Assembly: GCF_037893015.1 (NCBI RefSeq)
Contig: NC_133661.1
Span: 185,630,306-185,694,305, forward strand
DNA: 64,000 nucleotides
From: Macrotis lagotis
Taxonomy: Eukaryota; Chordata; Mammalia; Peramelemorphia; Peramelidae
Direction: 5' to 3'
Shown here: one piece after another, positions 1 to 13,503 of the stretch
Layout of the letters: the number at the start of each line of letters is the position of its first letter
Position numbering within the stretch: position 1 is the stretch's first letter
Translations under genes and position numbers: made by a program
The notes under the pieces: model-generated
The model's input: the letters and a program-made list of their open reading frames with translations, nothing else
The model's database searches: none
Told to the model about the DNA's origin: nothing

Positions 1-7
1 AGTGTTA

Positions 8-1514
<1,507 letters not shown>

Positions 1515-3130
1515 GACTTTACTGGAACCTAGAAGGACTTCATAGCTTCAGTCCTGGGGACATGATGCTCTCCCACTCCCACAGGGTTACCTAGATCAGA
1601 GAAGTTACCCTTTTCTCTAGGCTCAGATTTTGGGAGATATATGCTCTCCTGTCCCCACCCTTAGACTACTGCCTCAGCCACACACCTCCTTACTCCCAAC
1701 TTATACTCTTTCCTGGGAATTTAATTTTTCTGATTCAAACATACCAAATCTCTGTCGACTTCTTCTGATAGGCAGGAACGAGTTGACTGCCCTGGTATTG
1801 TGGACCCTGGGAATGAAAAACTTAAAGGACACTCTTGTCCCTTCAAGAGAGGGTTGTCAGGGGTAGGGTGGGGCCAGGGCAAAAGTCCTTGTGACTTGCT
1901 GGAGAGAAGGAAGATAACATGGGATCGGAAGTCACCAGTATTCCAACAGACTTCCCTGGCACTGGATGTTCCATAAACCTCCCAATTTTATTTTCTATAT
2001 ACTTAATTTACTAATGGCATTCCCTCTTCATTTCCAATCCCTCACTTCAGATCTCTAAATCTATCACCACCTACCTCCGCCCAATCCCCTCTCCTTGAAA
2101 CCAGACTAGCATAGATCTCAGAAATAATGTACTGTTATTTCCCTCTTCATTATTTCCTGGTCTTCTATCTACCTCATTGAAATAGGTGAGGAAGTAGTTT
2201 TCTCCCCACTCCAGATTCTTTCAGGGATGTGACTTTAGTAGGTGCCCCATATTTGTGCCAGAATAGTCTGTTAAAACCCAGATTTTGTGTTTGTGTACGC
2301 ACTGTTCTTGCCTTTTCTAGTACTTAATAGTCTGAGCTGAAATGAGTAGAAATGATTCTTCAGTTGGTAACCTCATTTCTCTGCATAATGAGTGGAATGA
2401 GCAATGCATTTGGAGTCCAAAACATCTTGGTTCAGATTATCCCTCGACCACTTGTGACCTGTGTGACCCTGAGTAAAATTACTTGACCTCTCAAGGCCCC
2501 AGTTTGCTCATCTGCAAAATGAGGGGGCTTGGCTAAAAAGTATCCATAACTCCTCCCAGCTCCAAAATTCTATCACAATAAAATATCAGAGTTAGAATAG
2601 ACTTTAAGGATTGTCTAATTCAACTGCTTCTCTACCTTCTCTAATTTTGCAGATTAAAAATCTGAGGGTCAGAAAGGTTGATTTACTTTCCTAAGACCAC
2701 ATAGAAAGGAAGTAGCAAAGTAAAAAAAAAAACCAAACAAACCAAAAACAAGAACCCAGAACTCCTGGTTCCCAGTCCCATGCTGTTTATTTCTACTACA
2801 ACCTTCTGCCTTTTATTGTTTTTTTCCTCTCCATTGCTATCTCTGGACAATCTACCCTTTCTTTGTTTATCTCCAGTGCTTTACTTCTAGACACTCGCCA
2901 CTTCCAGGCTGTCAAAACAGAAGCAGAAGGCAGTATTCACATTATGGCCTCTGCCTGTCCTTTCTCATCAGTTCTTGCCATCAGGTCCTTCCTCCTCCTC
3001 AACTCCTTTCTCTTCTCTCCCTCCTCCCATTCCCTAGCCCTGGGACAACCACCCAGCCTCCTCTCACCACACCTCATTCCCAGGCTGTCCTATGCCTTTC
3101 TGCAGTTCCCTGGGATGTTTTCCTTGTAGT
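1515..3130. other. Intergenic DNA between TMEM253 and ZNF219 promoter
   Basis: I see no coding exon here. The stretch holds a sense MIR-like SINE (about 2390-2560: ttggagtcc, cttgtgacctgtgtgaccc, gtttgctcatctgcaaaatg) and an antisense MIR-like SINE (about 2590-2790). A TC-rich segment from about 2946 recurs at about 5803 (see findings). The untranslated first exon and promoter of TMEM253 should lie just right of 1514, but I cannot fix them. Confidence 0.6.
2390..2560 (+). repeat. MIR/CORE-type SINE
   Basis: A sense-orientation old SINE. It shows the tRNA-derived head remnant tttggagtccaaaacatc, the middle gtgtgaccctgagtaaaatt and the tail cccagtttgctcatctgcaa with aaatgaggggg. Diverged; exact subfamily not assigned. 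Confidence 0.6.
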
Positions 3131-3179
3131 CCAATATGCCGGAAAGACTAGGACTGGGATCAGGCACCTGCTTCTGGGG

Positions 3180-4740
3180 CTGTGTGTGCGTGGGGATGTT
3201 GCGGGGGGCGGGGATGGGGAGAATGGAGGCCCGGCCGTCTGCGGGGCCCCCCGGGAGGGCCGATGGCCGAGCCCCGCTCCTCAACGGCCTAGAACTGTGC
3301 TCTACGGCTCTGGGGTCAGGCCAGCGCCGCCGCCGGGCCGACTGCCGCGATCACGGCGCCTAAACGATGGCCTGAGGAGGAGTGTAGCCGTGGGCCGGCG
3401 ATTGTGTTCTTTAACTCAGGAGGCTCCGGAGGTGTGGGCCGGGGGGGGGGGGGGGGGGGACGGGGGCAAAACAGCCGCTGAAACGCAGTTCCAGAGGCTA
3501 GATGAGACGCGCGCGCGCGCACACACTCACACTTAGACACTATGCAGATAAATGATGAGAAACTAAAGGTCTGGTAAGGGGCGGTCACGCCGGGATGCGG
3601 GGCGGGGGGCGGGAAGGGTGTGGGGGAGAGGCTGGTGACCCTTCACAAAAAGCCCCCCCTCGGAGCCTTATCACCTGGCCCCTCCCCAGAAGGGCGCCCC
3701 CATCTTCCCACCTCACTCCGTCGGGTTCGCGCCCGGCGCCCTCTGCCCAGCCCCGAGGTGCCCAGCCCTGCCTCCCCGGCCCCCGGGACCCCGCGCTCAT
3801 TCCCGCCCGGCTCCCGGCCCGGCCGCGCCGCCCCCCGCATGCTAATGGCCGGGGCCGCCTCCTGCCCCACACAATGCGGGCCAGGGGCGGGGGCGGGGGA
3901 CCGGAGGAGGGGGAGGGGGCGGGGGCCGGGCCCGGCCGGGGGCGGGGGGGCCGGGGCCCAGCGCATCTCCCCCGGCCCCACGTAACGCTGACGCCCGCGC
4001 CGCCGGCCCGCCGCCCGCCCGCCCGCCCGCCCGCCCGCTCCGCCGCCGCCCCGGGCTCGTGAGTAGCCTCTCCCCCCCCCTCCCGTTCTCACTCCCCCCC
4101 CCCCATCCGCCATCCCGGCTCCCGCCCCAGGCCCCCTCCTCCCCCCGCCCCGGGGGGGCCCTCTCCCCGGGCCCAGCTCGGAGCAGGTGCAGGGGGCGGG
4201 GGCGGGGGAGGGGCGCCGGCTCGGCCCCGAGCAAACTTCGCCCGGAGCTCCCAGAGCGGGGGGCCGGCCGGGGAGGCCCGGGAAGCTGGGGGCCCCGAGA
4301 GAGGTGGGGTCCAGGTCCCGGCGGCGCGGGGAGCGGGGACCCGGGAGGAAGGGCCGGGCGAGGGGGAGCGAGCGTCTTTGTAGGGGCCCGGAGGGGCGGG
4401 GAGGGAAGAGGAGCGGAGAGGAGCCGGGGGGCGCGGGGGAGCCGGGCTTGGTGGGCGATCCGGGGCGCAGGTAGGTGAGGCCCGGGGTGAGGGAGGGGGC
4501 GAAGACCGGAGCCCCCGGCCCCGGGGTGGGGGGTGGGAGGGAAGAGATGGCGGTGGGGGAAGGACTGCTTCTCTCTGAGTCCCAAACAAAGTGTCACAAA
4601 GAGCTCGGCCCGCCGGCAGCCGAGGCAGGGCTGAAGCTCCGCTTTTGTTCTCCCGAGATGGGGTGGTCGAGCCCCTGGCTGCTTCCTCCCGGACCCTGTG
4701 CCCAATCATTTTACTCACCTCAGCTCATCCATCGCGGGTT
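3180..4740 (+). promoter_or_regulatory. ZNF219: CpG-island promoter and 5' untranslated exon(s) of ZNF219
   Basis: This is a sharply GC- and CpG-rich block between AT-richer flanks. It has many GC boxes (gggcggggg, ccgcccgcc) and a CACGTAAC/TGACG element near 3980, with no convincing TATA box. Two good donors could end an untranslated first exon: ctc|gtgagt at 4057/4058 and cag|gtaggt at 4470/4471. Either would splice to the acceptor at 8774, because the ATG lies in the exon starting at 8775. A 19-base G run lies at 3441-3459. The long open frames here on both strands come from GC-rich composition. TMEM253 is transcribed away on the other side, so part of the island may be bidirectional. The island is clear; the exact start site is inferred. 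Confidence 0.8.
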
Positions 4741-7700
4741 GGGGCGGGGGGTGGAGAGAGCCCCGTGGGAGCCCAGCCTAATTTGCCAATCCGTTTACCG
4801 GCAGGACAGCAAGGGGGCTCCCCCCCCAAAAAAGCCGTTCAGATTCCTATCCAGGGGCAGGGGGGCCTCCCATCTTAGTGGAGGGATTCCAACCTAGAGA
4901 TAAGTCAGCTTTCACTACAGGAGCTTAGGGGTTTCCCTAAGTCTCATCCTCTGCTCCATCAGGAGGCCTTGTAAAAACCACCAAAAGAGGGTCAGGTTGG
5001 GGTTTGGGTGAAGGCCAAGACTGGTGCAGTTAGCATACCCCCTACTCTCTCCTAAACTATTTAGGTCCTAGAATGAGGGGCCAACCAGAACAGTGAGTCT
5101 GCAGAGAGCAGCTCTATGCCTGGAGCTACTGAAGCCCAGGACCCCTATCAAAAGGGTTCATTGGGTCGTTACCCCCCCCCCCCCCCCCCCCCCCGCCATT
5201 GTAAACAGTTTAGATTCAGCAATGCCTCTCAGGCAGTTTGGGGGTCTGGACAGAGTTTAAGTTTATTTATTACACAAGGAGTTAGAGGTATATATACATA
5301 TATATGTTACTAGACCCTAAAAATACTAACCTCAAGTGTACTTTGATCCTAAGTAACTGGTTGGCAATCCATACTCAATACTACAGGATGGCATGAGGGC
5401 CAATCTTGAATGGCACTTCTGTTGGTTATTGCCTCTGTCTACCTGCCATTTCCCTGTACCAGCCCCTCTCCATCTTTTTATAATTAGAGGTCCCTGTTCT
5501 AAATCTCTAATTCCCTCACTACATTTGACTTGGGGGCCAGTAGCATGGCACACAGCTTGTTATTGATTCCTGTCTTAAATTATATGATCTCTTTAGAGTT
5601 CTATAAGTAAGAAAGTTATGGATTATCAGGGACTGAAAAGGTATATGTATATATGGGTACCAGAGTGGGGAATAGGAATGGATAGTTGCTTTTCTAGCTC
5701 AGCATTTTATCAGTCATGTCCTTTGAGCCTTGAACTACTCCAAACTTTATGGAAAAAATATACTGTTTTGACATACCCAGGTGATACATCCTTGAACTAT
5801 GTCTGTCCTTTCTCATCAGTTCTTTCCATCAAGTCCTTCCCCTTCTCCATTCTCCTCAACTTTTTTCTCTTTTCTCCATTCTCCCATTCTTTAATACTGG
5901 GACAACCAACCACTTCCTTTACATCATATTTTTATTCCTAGGCTGGCCTATGCTTTCTTTGTCCAATATGCTAGAAGGATTAGGATAGGGATGAAATAGG
6001 ACTTCAGGTCCTATTTCAAAGAATCTAGGATTCCTCTAATAGTTTTAGATTGGAATAAATCTAGAGGACTGGAGTTTAGTAATAACTTATTCATGGTATC
6101 AAAGTAGACCTAAGTTGGCCTTTGAGATTCATTCCAAGTCATTCTTTTTTAGAAGAATTTGATCTATTTTGAAAGATACCTTTTCCCATATCTAAGAGCT
6201 CTTGAAATAATATTTTACTTGGGACTATATTTTACATTCTACCCTTACCATCACCCCCCCTTCCCCCCAGCCAAGATTATCTTCTGTGATATTTTCTGCC
6301 CCTTAAAAGTTAAGTTCTCCTAGGCCTGTTGAGCTCTGGTTTTGCATTTTTTGGATCTTGACAGGAGCTTTAGAACCTTTTCAGGGCCTGGGAGGCATGG
6401 GAGGGAAGTTCATAAAATGTCTAGTAGTTAATGGGATATGGACATTCAGAAACCCCACCCCTAACCATCTGGTTTCTCTGAATATACAAGATTGGTTGTA
6501 TACCAGGATGTTCTGGAATCCCCAAGAGAGCTCCAGAATATGACAGCTTTAAGAAATAGATTCTTGAGTTACTGATTCCAGGATGTACAAACTGAAATGG
6601 ACAGAACATTGCTCCTCATAACCAGTGAATTAATCCAGTTTCATTTATTTTCCATGACATTTAGAAAAAAATTCAGTGACATTGAGAGCCTCTCTACTTA
6701 TCTCATTCCCCCCCCCCCCCCCCCTTTTTGATGTATAGATGAGAAATTGTCCACTTTCTGGTTCCCAGTGCACTCTCTTGGTGGAGAGGACAAACATGGC
6801 CATTCTGATGTATACCATTTTCTTTTCTTTAGTGCTGAGGTGGCCAAAGGTACCCCTCTGGTAGTCCATTGTACTCTCCATGGTACTGAATCTTGAAATC
6901 CCTTGTTCTGCTTGCTCTCCTAAGGCCAAGAGATACTAACCACAACTGTCTAGGTTCTTTCAGGTTCTTGGTCCCAAGAAAAAAATGTTTTTTTCCTGAT
7001 GGTTCCAGAATTGGATGAGGGAGGATATGATAAGATTGGGAGTGAGATGCATTTGTCTGTGGACTCAGTGACCCACAGACAGGGACTCCTTTGTCTCACA
7101 TTATACGAATAATAAAGCTCCCACAGTCTTAAGGGTCATAGATCCCAGATAACAGATGGAGGCTCAGCACATTCCACATAAAATCCCTGGACATGCAGGG
7201 TCCTCCAGAGGACATTATATCTCTCCCTCAAAGCAAGAAAGATCTTTCCCTGGTTCAGATAGTCTTTCCTGTTATTTAAGGTCAAAGGGAAGGACATGCA
7301 TGACTCAGTCTTCATTAGTACCACATTTCAAGATCACAACCCTCAGTATAAGGAAGTTTTTTAAATAATGCGTTCTCGATTAAGTATAGTTCTGTGTAAA
7401 GACAGATAGTCTGGGTGGTCTTAGGATATTGCTTCTACCTGTTGGGGTAATTATGTATTTTGGTGTAGTCTGTCAGCATGATATAGTAGAGAGAGATTTA
7501 GCTTAAGAATATAGACCTGGGCTCTAAATATTAATTCCATTACCTCAGACAAATCCCTTTACCTATCTGAGACTCAGTTTTTCATTTCAGCTTGGAGATT
7601 CTGTCTCCAATCTGATCACTAACACTGACCTCCTTTGTAGGCTAGAGTGCCCCCCCTGACTTTTCCTTTCAGTGCAAAGAGCTTCCCTGAGCACTCCAGC

Positions 7701-8774
7701 CAGGATGACCAGGCCTTGAAGTCTTATCCTGGAAAACTTTAACCCTTTCCCTTCCAGACCATGTGCTGGGCCTCTTGTCTGTGCAGATGGCTCTAGCCCC
7801 GCCTCTCTGCCCCACACTCCAAGCTGTGGAGCTCAGAGCCAGAGTAATCCTCCTCTTGTGTAGGGGAACCTCTCCCCTGCAGAGATAAGGAAAGCCTGGC
7901 TTGGAGCAGCCCTGGACAAAGGGACTGGAAGGTATCATCAGGTCTCCGTCTCCAGGGTGCTAAAAACAAGGGAATGGTTTTTATCATGGTTTCCCACTTT
8001 TGATCCCTTTTCCCAGGCCAGAAGAACCCCTTTGCTCTTATTCTTCCCCAACTGTTTTCCCATCCCTTCTCTGTTTCTGTCCCCCCCCCTTGCCCCTCCC
8101 CCTCTGTCTGTCTCCAGACTTGCTGCTACTGCTGTTGGGAGGGGTTTCTCTCCCATGCATGAATGAGTCTCTGTAATGAATGGAAATGAATGGAGCAGGA
8201 ATCCAGGCAGAGGGAGGGGGAATGAGGGGGGAAAGGCAGAAAGACAGGGTTTGGGCAAAAGGAAGGAAAGACTGGGCCAGCAAGATAGGTAGTGGCTAAA
8301 GGAAGGGAATGGATAACCAGGAAGCTAGGTAATTCTCCTTGACTGAGAGAGGGAAATGCCCAGCCCAAGTTAGAAGATATGGAGGAATTATGAGGTCCAC
8401 TCCTCCCCCCCATTTTTAATGGAAGAATTTGCTACACGGATAGACTACAGATAACTGGCAAAAGTCAGCAAAGGAAGGGTTGTGGATCTGGAAATTCTCA
8501 CTGGCTGCTTCATGGGGCATGGGGGATCAAGGGTTTCAATTTCTGAGGAATTAGGAGAAAATCTCGGTCCCCCCCCCCCATCCCTGCCGTTTAGAAGAAA
8601 AGAAGGGACATGTATTTTTGAGTTTGGGAGTGGGAAAGGCCCTTTTCGTGGTGGGTGAAGAGGGCTCACCTCTTGTACCTGGAACCCCACGATCTCACTT
8701 TGGGAATCTGGCTTTCTCTCTCCAGCCCCCTTGCCCCAGCCGCTTCCAGCAGAGGCTTCCCCTCCTCCCTACAG
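4741..8774 (+). other. ZNF219: Large first intron of ZNF219 (5' untranslated part)
   Basis: No coding exon seen. It contains a 23-base C run (5172-5194), a 17-base C run (6708-6724), a TATA-rich stretch at 5290-5310, a diverged second copy (about 5803-5995) of the segment left of the CpG island, and a MIR-like SINE fragment around 7470-7600. Extra untranslated exons of ZNF219 may lie here but are not identifiable without transcripts. Confidence 0.55.
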
Positions 8775-8805
8775 TCCCTGGCACCAAAGAATGTGAAGTG
8801 AGTCC

Positions 8806-11649
8806 ATGGAGGTGAGTGATGCGGCGGCGCGCCCGCCCCTCCCCGCATGCAGCCCCCTGCGCCCGGCGGCCGGGTGGGGGGCACGCTGCCCGGCCGGCCC
8901 GGCTCGCCGCGCGCTCCTCTCCCCGTGGGCTCCGTTGTCCCTTGATCCTCCCTTTTCCCGCCCCCATGGCTCTTATCTTCCGGTTCCCCACTTCCCTCTT
9001 CCTTGTATCCTCTCTTGACCCGGCCGCTCCGCTCCTGTCTTGGCAGGGCTCACGGCCGCGCTCCCCGGGCGGCCCCCTCGCCCTGCCGGCCTTCGACGGC
9101 GAGCTGGACCTGCAGCGTTACTCCAACGGGCCGGGCCTGAGCGGGGGGCCGGCGGGCATGGGGGCGGCCGGCTGGCCCGAGGGCCGCGGGAGCGGGCGGC
9201 GCTTCCCGTGCCCGGTGTGCGGGAAGCGCTTTCGCTTCAACTCGATCCTGGCGCTGCATCTGCGGGCCCACCCGGGCGCCCAGCCCTTCCAGTGCCCGCA
9301 CTGCGGCCACCGCACGGCGCAGAGGGCCCTGCTGCGCCTGCACTTGCGCACGCACCAGCCCGAGCGCCCGCGCAGCCCCGCCGCGCGCCTGCTGCTGGAG
9401 CTGGAGGAGCGCGCCCTGCTGCGGGAGGCCCGGCTGGGCAGTGCGCCCGGGCCGCTCCTGCCAGCCCCGCCCCCCGCCGAGCTCCCCGCCCCGGCCCCGG
9501 CCCCGGCCCCGGCCCCTTCGCTACCTGCCTTCCGCTGCCCCTTCTGCAAAGGCAAGTTCCGCACGGCGGCGGAGCGCGAACGCCACCTGCACATCCTCCA
9601 CCGGCCCTGGAAGTGCAGCCTGTGCAGCTTCGGCGCCAGCCAGGAGGAGGAGCTGCTGCGCCACAGCCTGGCGGCTCACGGCGCCCCCGAGCGCCCCCTG
9701 GCGCCCAACGCCGCCGGTCCCCAGCCCCGGCCACGGCCCGAGTCCGAGGCGGCCCCGGAGCTCGAGCCCGAGCCGGAGCCCGAGCCGGAGCCCGCCCCGG
9801 CCCCGGCCGCCGCCCCGGAGGAGCCCCCGGCGCCCCCGGAGTTCCGCTGCCAAGTCTGCGGCCAGAGTTTCACCCAGTCCTGGTTTCTCAAGGGCCACAT
9901 GCGCAAGCACAAGGCCTCCTTCGACCACGCGTGCCCCGTCTGCGGCCGCTGCTTCAAGGAGCCCTGGTTCCTCAAGAACCACATGAAGGTGCACGCCAGC
10001 AAGCTGGGGGCCCTGCGCGCGCCGGGGCCCGGCTCCGGGCCCCCCCGGGCCCCGCCCCCTCCCGACCTGGGCCTCCTGGCCTACGAGCCCCTGGGCCCCG
10101 CGCTGCTGTTGGCCCCGGCGCCGCCGCCCGGGGAGCGGGCCGAGCCCCCGGGCCTGCTGGGCTACCTGAGCTTGCGGGCCGGGAAAGCCAGGCCCAACGG
10201 CGAGGGCTCCGAGCCCGGCGCCGGCCGCGGCTTCGGGGGCTTCCGCCCGCTCCCGGCCCGGGAGCGTCGGCCCCGCCTGGAGGAGCCGGAGGAAGAGGAA
10301 GAGGAGGTGGTGGTGGAGGCGGAGGAGGACAGCTGGACGCGGGGCAGGGCCCTCGGGGCGCTGGCTTCGCTTCACCGCCGGCCCGGGGAGGGCGCGGCCC
10401 ATCCCGCCCCCGCCGCAGGGTGCCCGCCCCGGCCCGCAGCCTCCCAGGGTATGTGCGCGTGAGCCCCCCCCCCCGCGGGGTGGGGCTGCCCCCCCCCCGG
10501 GTCCGGCGCCGATGCCCCTTTGTCTGGCCTCCCTCCCTCCCGCAGCCCTCTCCCCGCTCCGGGCTCGGAGGGACAGCAGGGGGGATCCGGCTGGGCCTGC
10601 GCCCCTTAACTCGGCTTCTTAACCTGTCTTACAGAAGAGAACGGGCTGTTGGTTGGGGGAGCTCGGCCTGAAGGGGCCCGGGGGGCCTCGGGCAAGGACT
10701 GCCCCTTCTGTGGGAAATCCTTCCGTTCCGCGCACCACCTCAAAGTGCATCTGCGGGTGCACACAGGTGAGATGAAGGCTGCGGTGAGGCGCCTCTGGAG
10801 AAGACCCGGGTTTGGGGAAACGGGGGAGGGGGGCAGCTCCTGCTCGGAATTAGAAATGCGTGCGGCGGACATTTTTGCGAGGGGTCCACAGGCCGTGGGG
10901 GGGGGGGGTAGGTACCTCGGGGGTCCCTGGTTTGGGGGAGGGGACAGGCCTGGGGAGGGGGAGTCAAGGGAGGGCCCAGGGGCTCCAGGAGGCGCCACCT
11001 TTCTCCCCAACCGAGTTCTCTGTTGCCCGCAGGTGAGCGCCCCTACAAGTGCCCCCACTGCGATTACGCGGGTACCCAGTCGGGCTCCCTCAAGTACCAC
11101 CTGCAGCGCCACCATCGAGAGCAGAGGAGCGGGGCAGGACCAGGGCCGCCCCCGGAGCCGCCGCCCCCGCCCCAGCGGGGCTCAACTCCGTCTCAAGGGG
11201 CCAAAGCGAGTCCTGCGCCCCCGAGCTGGGCCGAGGGCGCCCTGGCCTCCCGCCTCCCTTCCAGCGCCACAGCCCCCTCCCGCCGGAAGCCCGTGAGCCC
11301 GGGGAGGACCCTGCGCAATGGGCGAGGCGGCGAAGCCGAGCCTCTGGACCTGTCCCTGCGGGCTGGGGCCGGAGGCGAGGCCGGGGCCGGGGGCTCCCTG
11401 CACCGCTGCCTCTTCTGCCCGTTCGCCACCGGGGCTCCCGAGCTCATGGCTTTGCATCTGCAAGTGCATCACAGCCGGAGGGCGCGGGGTCGCAGGCCAC
11501 CCCAGTCCGCCCCCTCCCCTCCCTCCTCCGCTTGCGTCTTGTCGGGGGAGTTGACCCCCAGCCCTCCGCAGGATGGGGATGATGGGAGCCCCGGGCTCTC
11601 CCGAGCGGGAGAGGCCGCCGGGGCCGGGGTGGGGGGCCAGGAACGGTAG
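8806..11649 (+). CDS. ZNF219: ZNF219, nine-finger C2H2 zinc-finger transcription factor
   Basis: Four coding exons: 8806-8811 (ATGGAG only), 9047-10448, 10635-10766 and 11033-11649 (stop TAG 11647). They total 2157 bases, or 718 residues; human ZNF219 is about 722. Splice phases are 0, 1 and 1. The start is chosen because ME joined to GSRPRSPGG matches the known N terminus. Nine C2H2 fingers lie near residues 54, 83, 164, 190, 268, 296, 491, 518 and 637. Fingers 5-6 read [10 protein letters not shown] and [10 protein letters not shown]; fingers 7-8 are split by the last intron inside HTGERPYKC. Between them lie Pro/Ala and Glu-Pro repeats (residues about 235-267) and an acidic run (about 425-440). 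A PLDLS peptide at about 617-621 matches the CtBP-docking consensus. The protein is a nuclear DNA-binding regulator; in mammals it is described as a repressor and a SOX9 partner in cartilage. Very GC-rich exon 2. Confidence 0.96.
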
Positions 11650-11733
11650 GCAGCCCATGTAGGGGCAGGTAGCGTAGAGAAGAGCGCTCGCCTTGAGGGA
11701 GCGGGAAACACTAGAGGTAGTTGGGTAGGGCAG

Positions 11734-11747
11734 CCAGCAGGGGGCAG
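11734..11747 (+). promoter_or_regulatory. Predicted CTCF site, plus orientation
   Basis: The 14-base string ccagcagggggcag fits every position of the consensus CCASYAGRKGGCRS. It lies between the convergent 3' ends of ZNF219 and ARHGEF40. Prediction from motif alone. Confidence 0.5.
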
Positions 11748-12071
11748 CTCGGAACCCACATCCAGTCCTCGGGCAGATCTGGGCAGAGCCGGGAGAAGCC
11801 AGCCTGGGATGTGTGGGTTGGAGGGCGGTGTCCACCCTGACCTGGGGAGAGTCACAGTGCCTTAGAGTGGCGGAGGTGGGGGGCAGAGAGCAGAGTCCTA
11901 GGGTGGGAAAGAGGGCCGGTAGAGAGGGCCACCCCACCAGTCCTTGCTGGTCCATAGCCGTGAGAGTTTATTTTTGTATGAGGGGGACCGTCCCACCCTC
12001 CTCCTGTCCCTAGCAGGGGTCCTGTAGACGTCGCTATTTTTGGTACGATCCCCGCAGACTCGGTTTCCCCC

Positions 12072-12077
12072 AATAAA
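12072..12077 (+). terminator. ZNF219: ZNF219 poly(A) signal AATAAA
   Basis: A canonical hexamer about 420 bases after the stop codon, followed by a GU-rich stretch (caggtgtcttcagg). Confidence 0.8.
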
Positions 12078-12100
12078 CAGGTGTCTTCAGGCACTAGGCA

Positions 12101-13503
12101 CTGTGTCCTTCTCTTGGCCTATGTCCTAATGTTGTTTGTCAATCAACTCCATGAGGCAGCCAGTTTCCCGAGCTGCTGCCCATTGGATTCCGAGCTATCT
12201 GGAAGCAGTCAGGAATTCCCGACAGAGGTGGGTGGGTAGAAGGTACCTACGAGGTAGCATCCCTCTCTTGGTAACCTCACTGCCAGTCCAGAGAGGAGGT
12301 GGAATGAAAGGCACCTGCCGAGTCAGGTTTCTCCTACCAACAGCTCTTGACTTGTGTGGATGGCACCTGCCTTACTTAAATAATTCAGAAGAGTTGTGAT
12401 TTCTTCCTTGTGGGTTCTGCCTTCACAAGGGAGATGGTAATCATTTCCATCTTTTAGCAAAGTAGCTACTCCATAAGTTACAGTGATTTGCCCCCCCTCC
12501 CAAAAAAAAACCCCATTCAGTCATTACTTAGTAGCTGATCTTCTTGTGATCAGTCTTCCTGACTATAGCTGCTCCCATTTAGACATGCAGTTAGTCTTAG
12601 AAACAAAGGTTTTGGTCATGGGTTTAGACTGTAGAGATCTTGTAGTTCAAATTTTTCATTTTCCAGATTGGAAAAAATGAAGTCTGAGGTCACACAAAAG
12701 ACCTTTTTTTACTCAAAATTAAATTTTTTATCCATTCTGGGACTAGTTCTGGGCAAGTGTCCAAATTAAAATGTTGTCTCAATCACTCTAAGGGACTAAG
12801 AAGATTTCCTGTTTCCAGGAGATGACTCCAGTAAATACATTTAATATGGCAATAGTAATTATAATAACAGTAATTACATTGAAGACACCTTCAGGTTTCC
12901 CAACCCCTCCCTCCCACAACAATTTACAGAGTTCTGTCTCCTGTGATGGTCCAGTTCCCAGAATACTCCAGTTTGCCCAGCAGAGATGAATTCCTTTAGG
13001 GAGGAGTAAGGGTTGGAAGAGAACTGAAAGTTGTGGGCAGGAGAGTACTGGGCATGTGCAGTGATGTATTTCCTGGGGGATCATGGGTTAGGGTTGGGGA
13101 AGAAAAGGAAGAGGGAGAATTCCTCCTATTGCAGGGTTTCAGCGGTGAGCAGATGTGGTCACCTTGGGTCCTGCAGGCAAAGGCACCAAGCTAGAAAGCA
13201 GGGAATGGGGAGGCAGTATAATAATGCACTGGTCCCTTGGCCCTTCTTTCCCGGAAAAATAAAAAGGAAGAAGCATGACATTTTCCCATGCCTATATTAT
13301 GCCTTCACCCCATCACATCCTGTGCTTCAGAAGGTGATGCTGTTGTTGAGTTCTGGATCTACTCTGTAAGATAGAAGAGTGAAAGGAGTTAAGGAAGAAT
13401 TGACTCCTGGGAACTGGTGGAGGGATCTGAGAATGCCTTAAGTGGAGGGAAGTGTTGGATGGGAACAGAGAGAATATTATGACTCACCCCAGAGCTTGCA
13501 GGG
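12101..13503. other. Tail-to-tail interval with ARHGEF40 3' untranslated region
   Basis: The minus-strand 3' UTR of ARHGEF40 begins below 13504. A minus-strand ATTAAA at 12845-12840 is the best poly(A) signal I see, which would leave roughly 0.7 kb between the two genes. No coding exon or young repeat is evident. Confidence 0.45.

Larger units (their letters stand above)
11650..12100 (+). other. ZNF219: ZNF219 3' untranslated region
   Basis: Runs from the stop codon to just past the AATAAA at 12072-12077. A consensus CTCF-type core (ccagcagggggcag, 11734-11747) lies in it. The end point is estimated as 15-30 bases past the signal. Confidence 0.75.

Noticed and set aside
3595..4718. Several open frames of 90-290 codons on both strands in the ZNF219 CpG island
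   Set aside because: They are Pro/Arg/Gly/Ala-rich, overlap each other in all frames and have no recognisable domain. Stop codons are rare there because of GC content.
9118..10402. Antisense and off-frame open frames inside ZNF219 exon 2 as separate genes
   Set aside because: They are mirror images of the zinc-finger frame in GC-rich DNA with no independent domain or splice support. Kept only as a low-interest finding.
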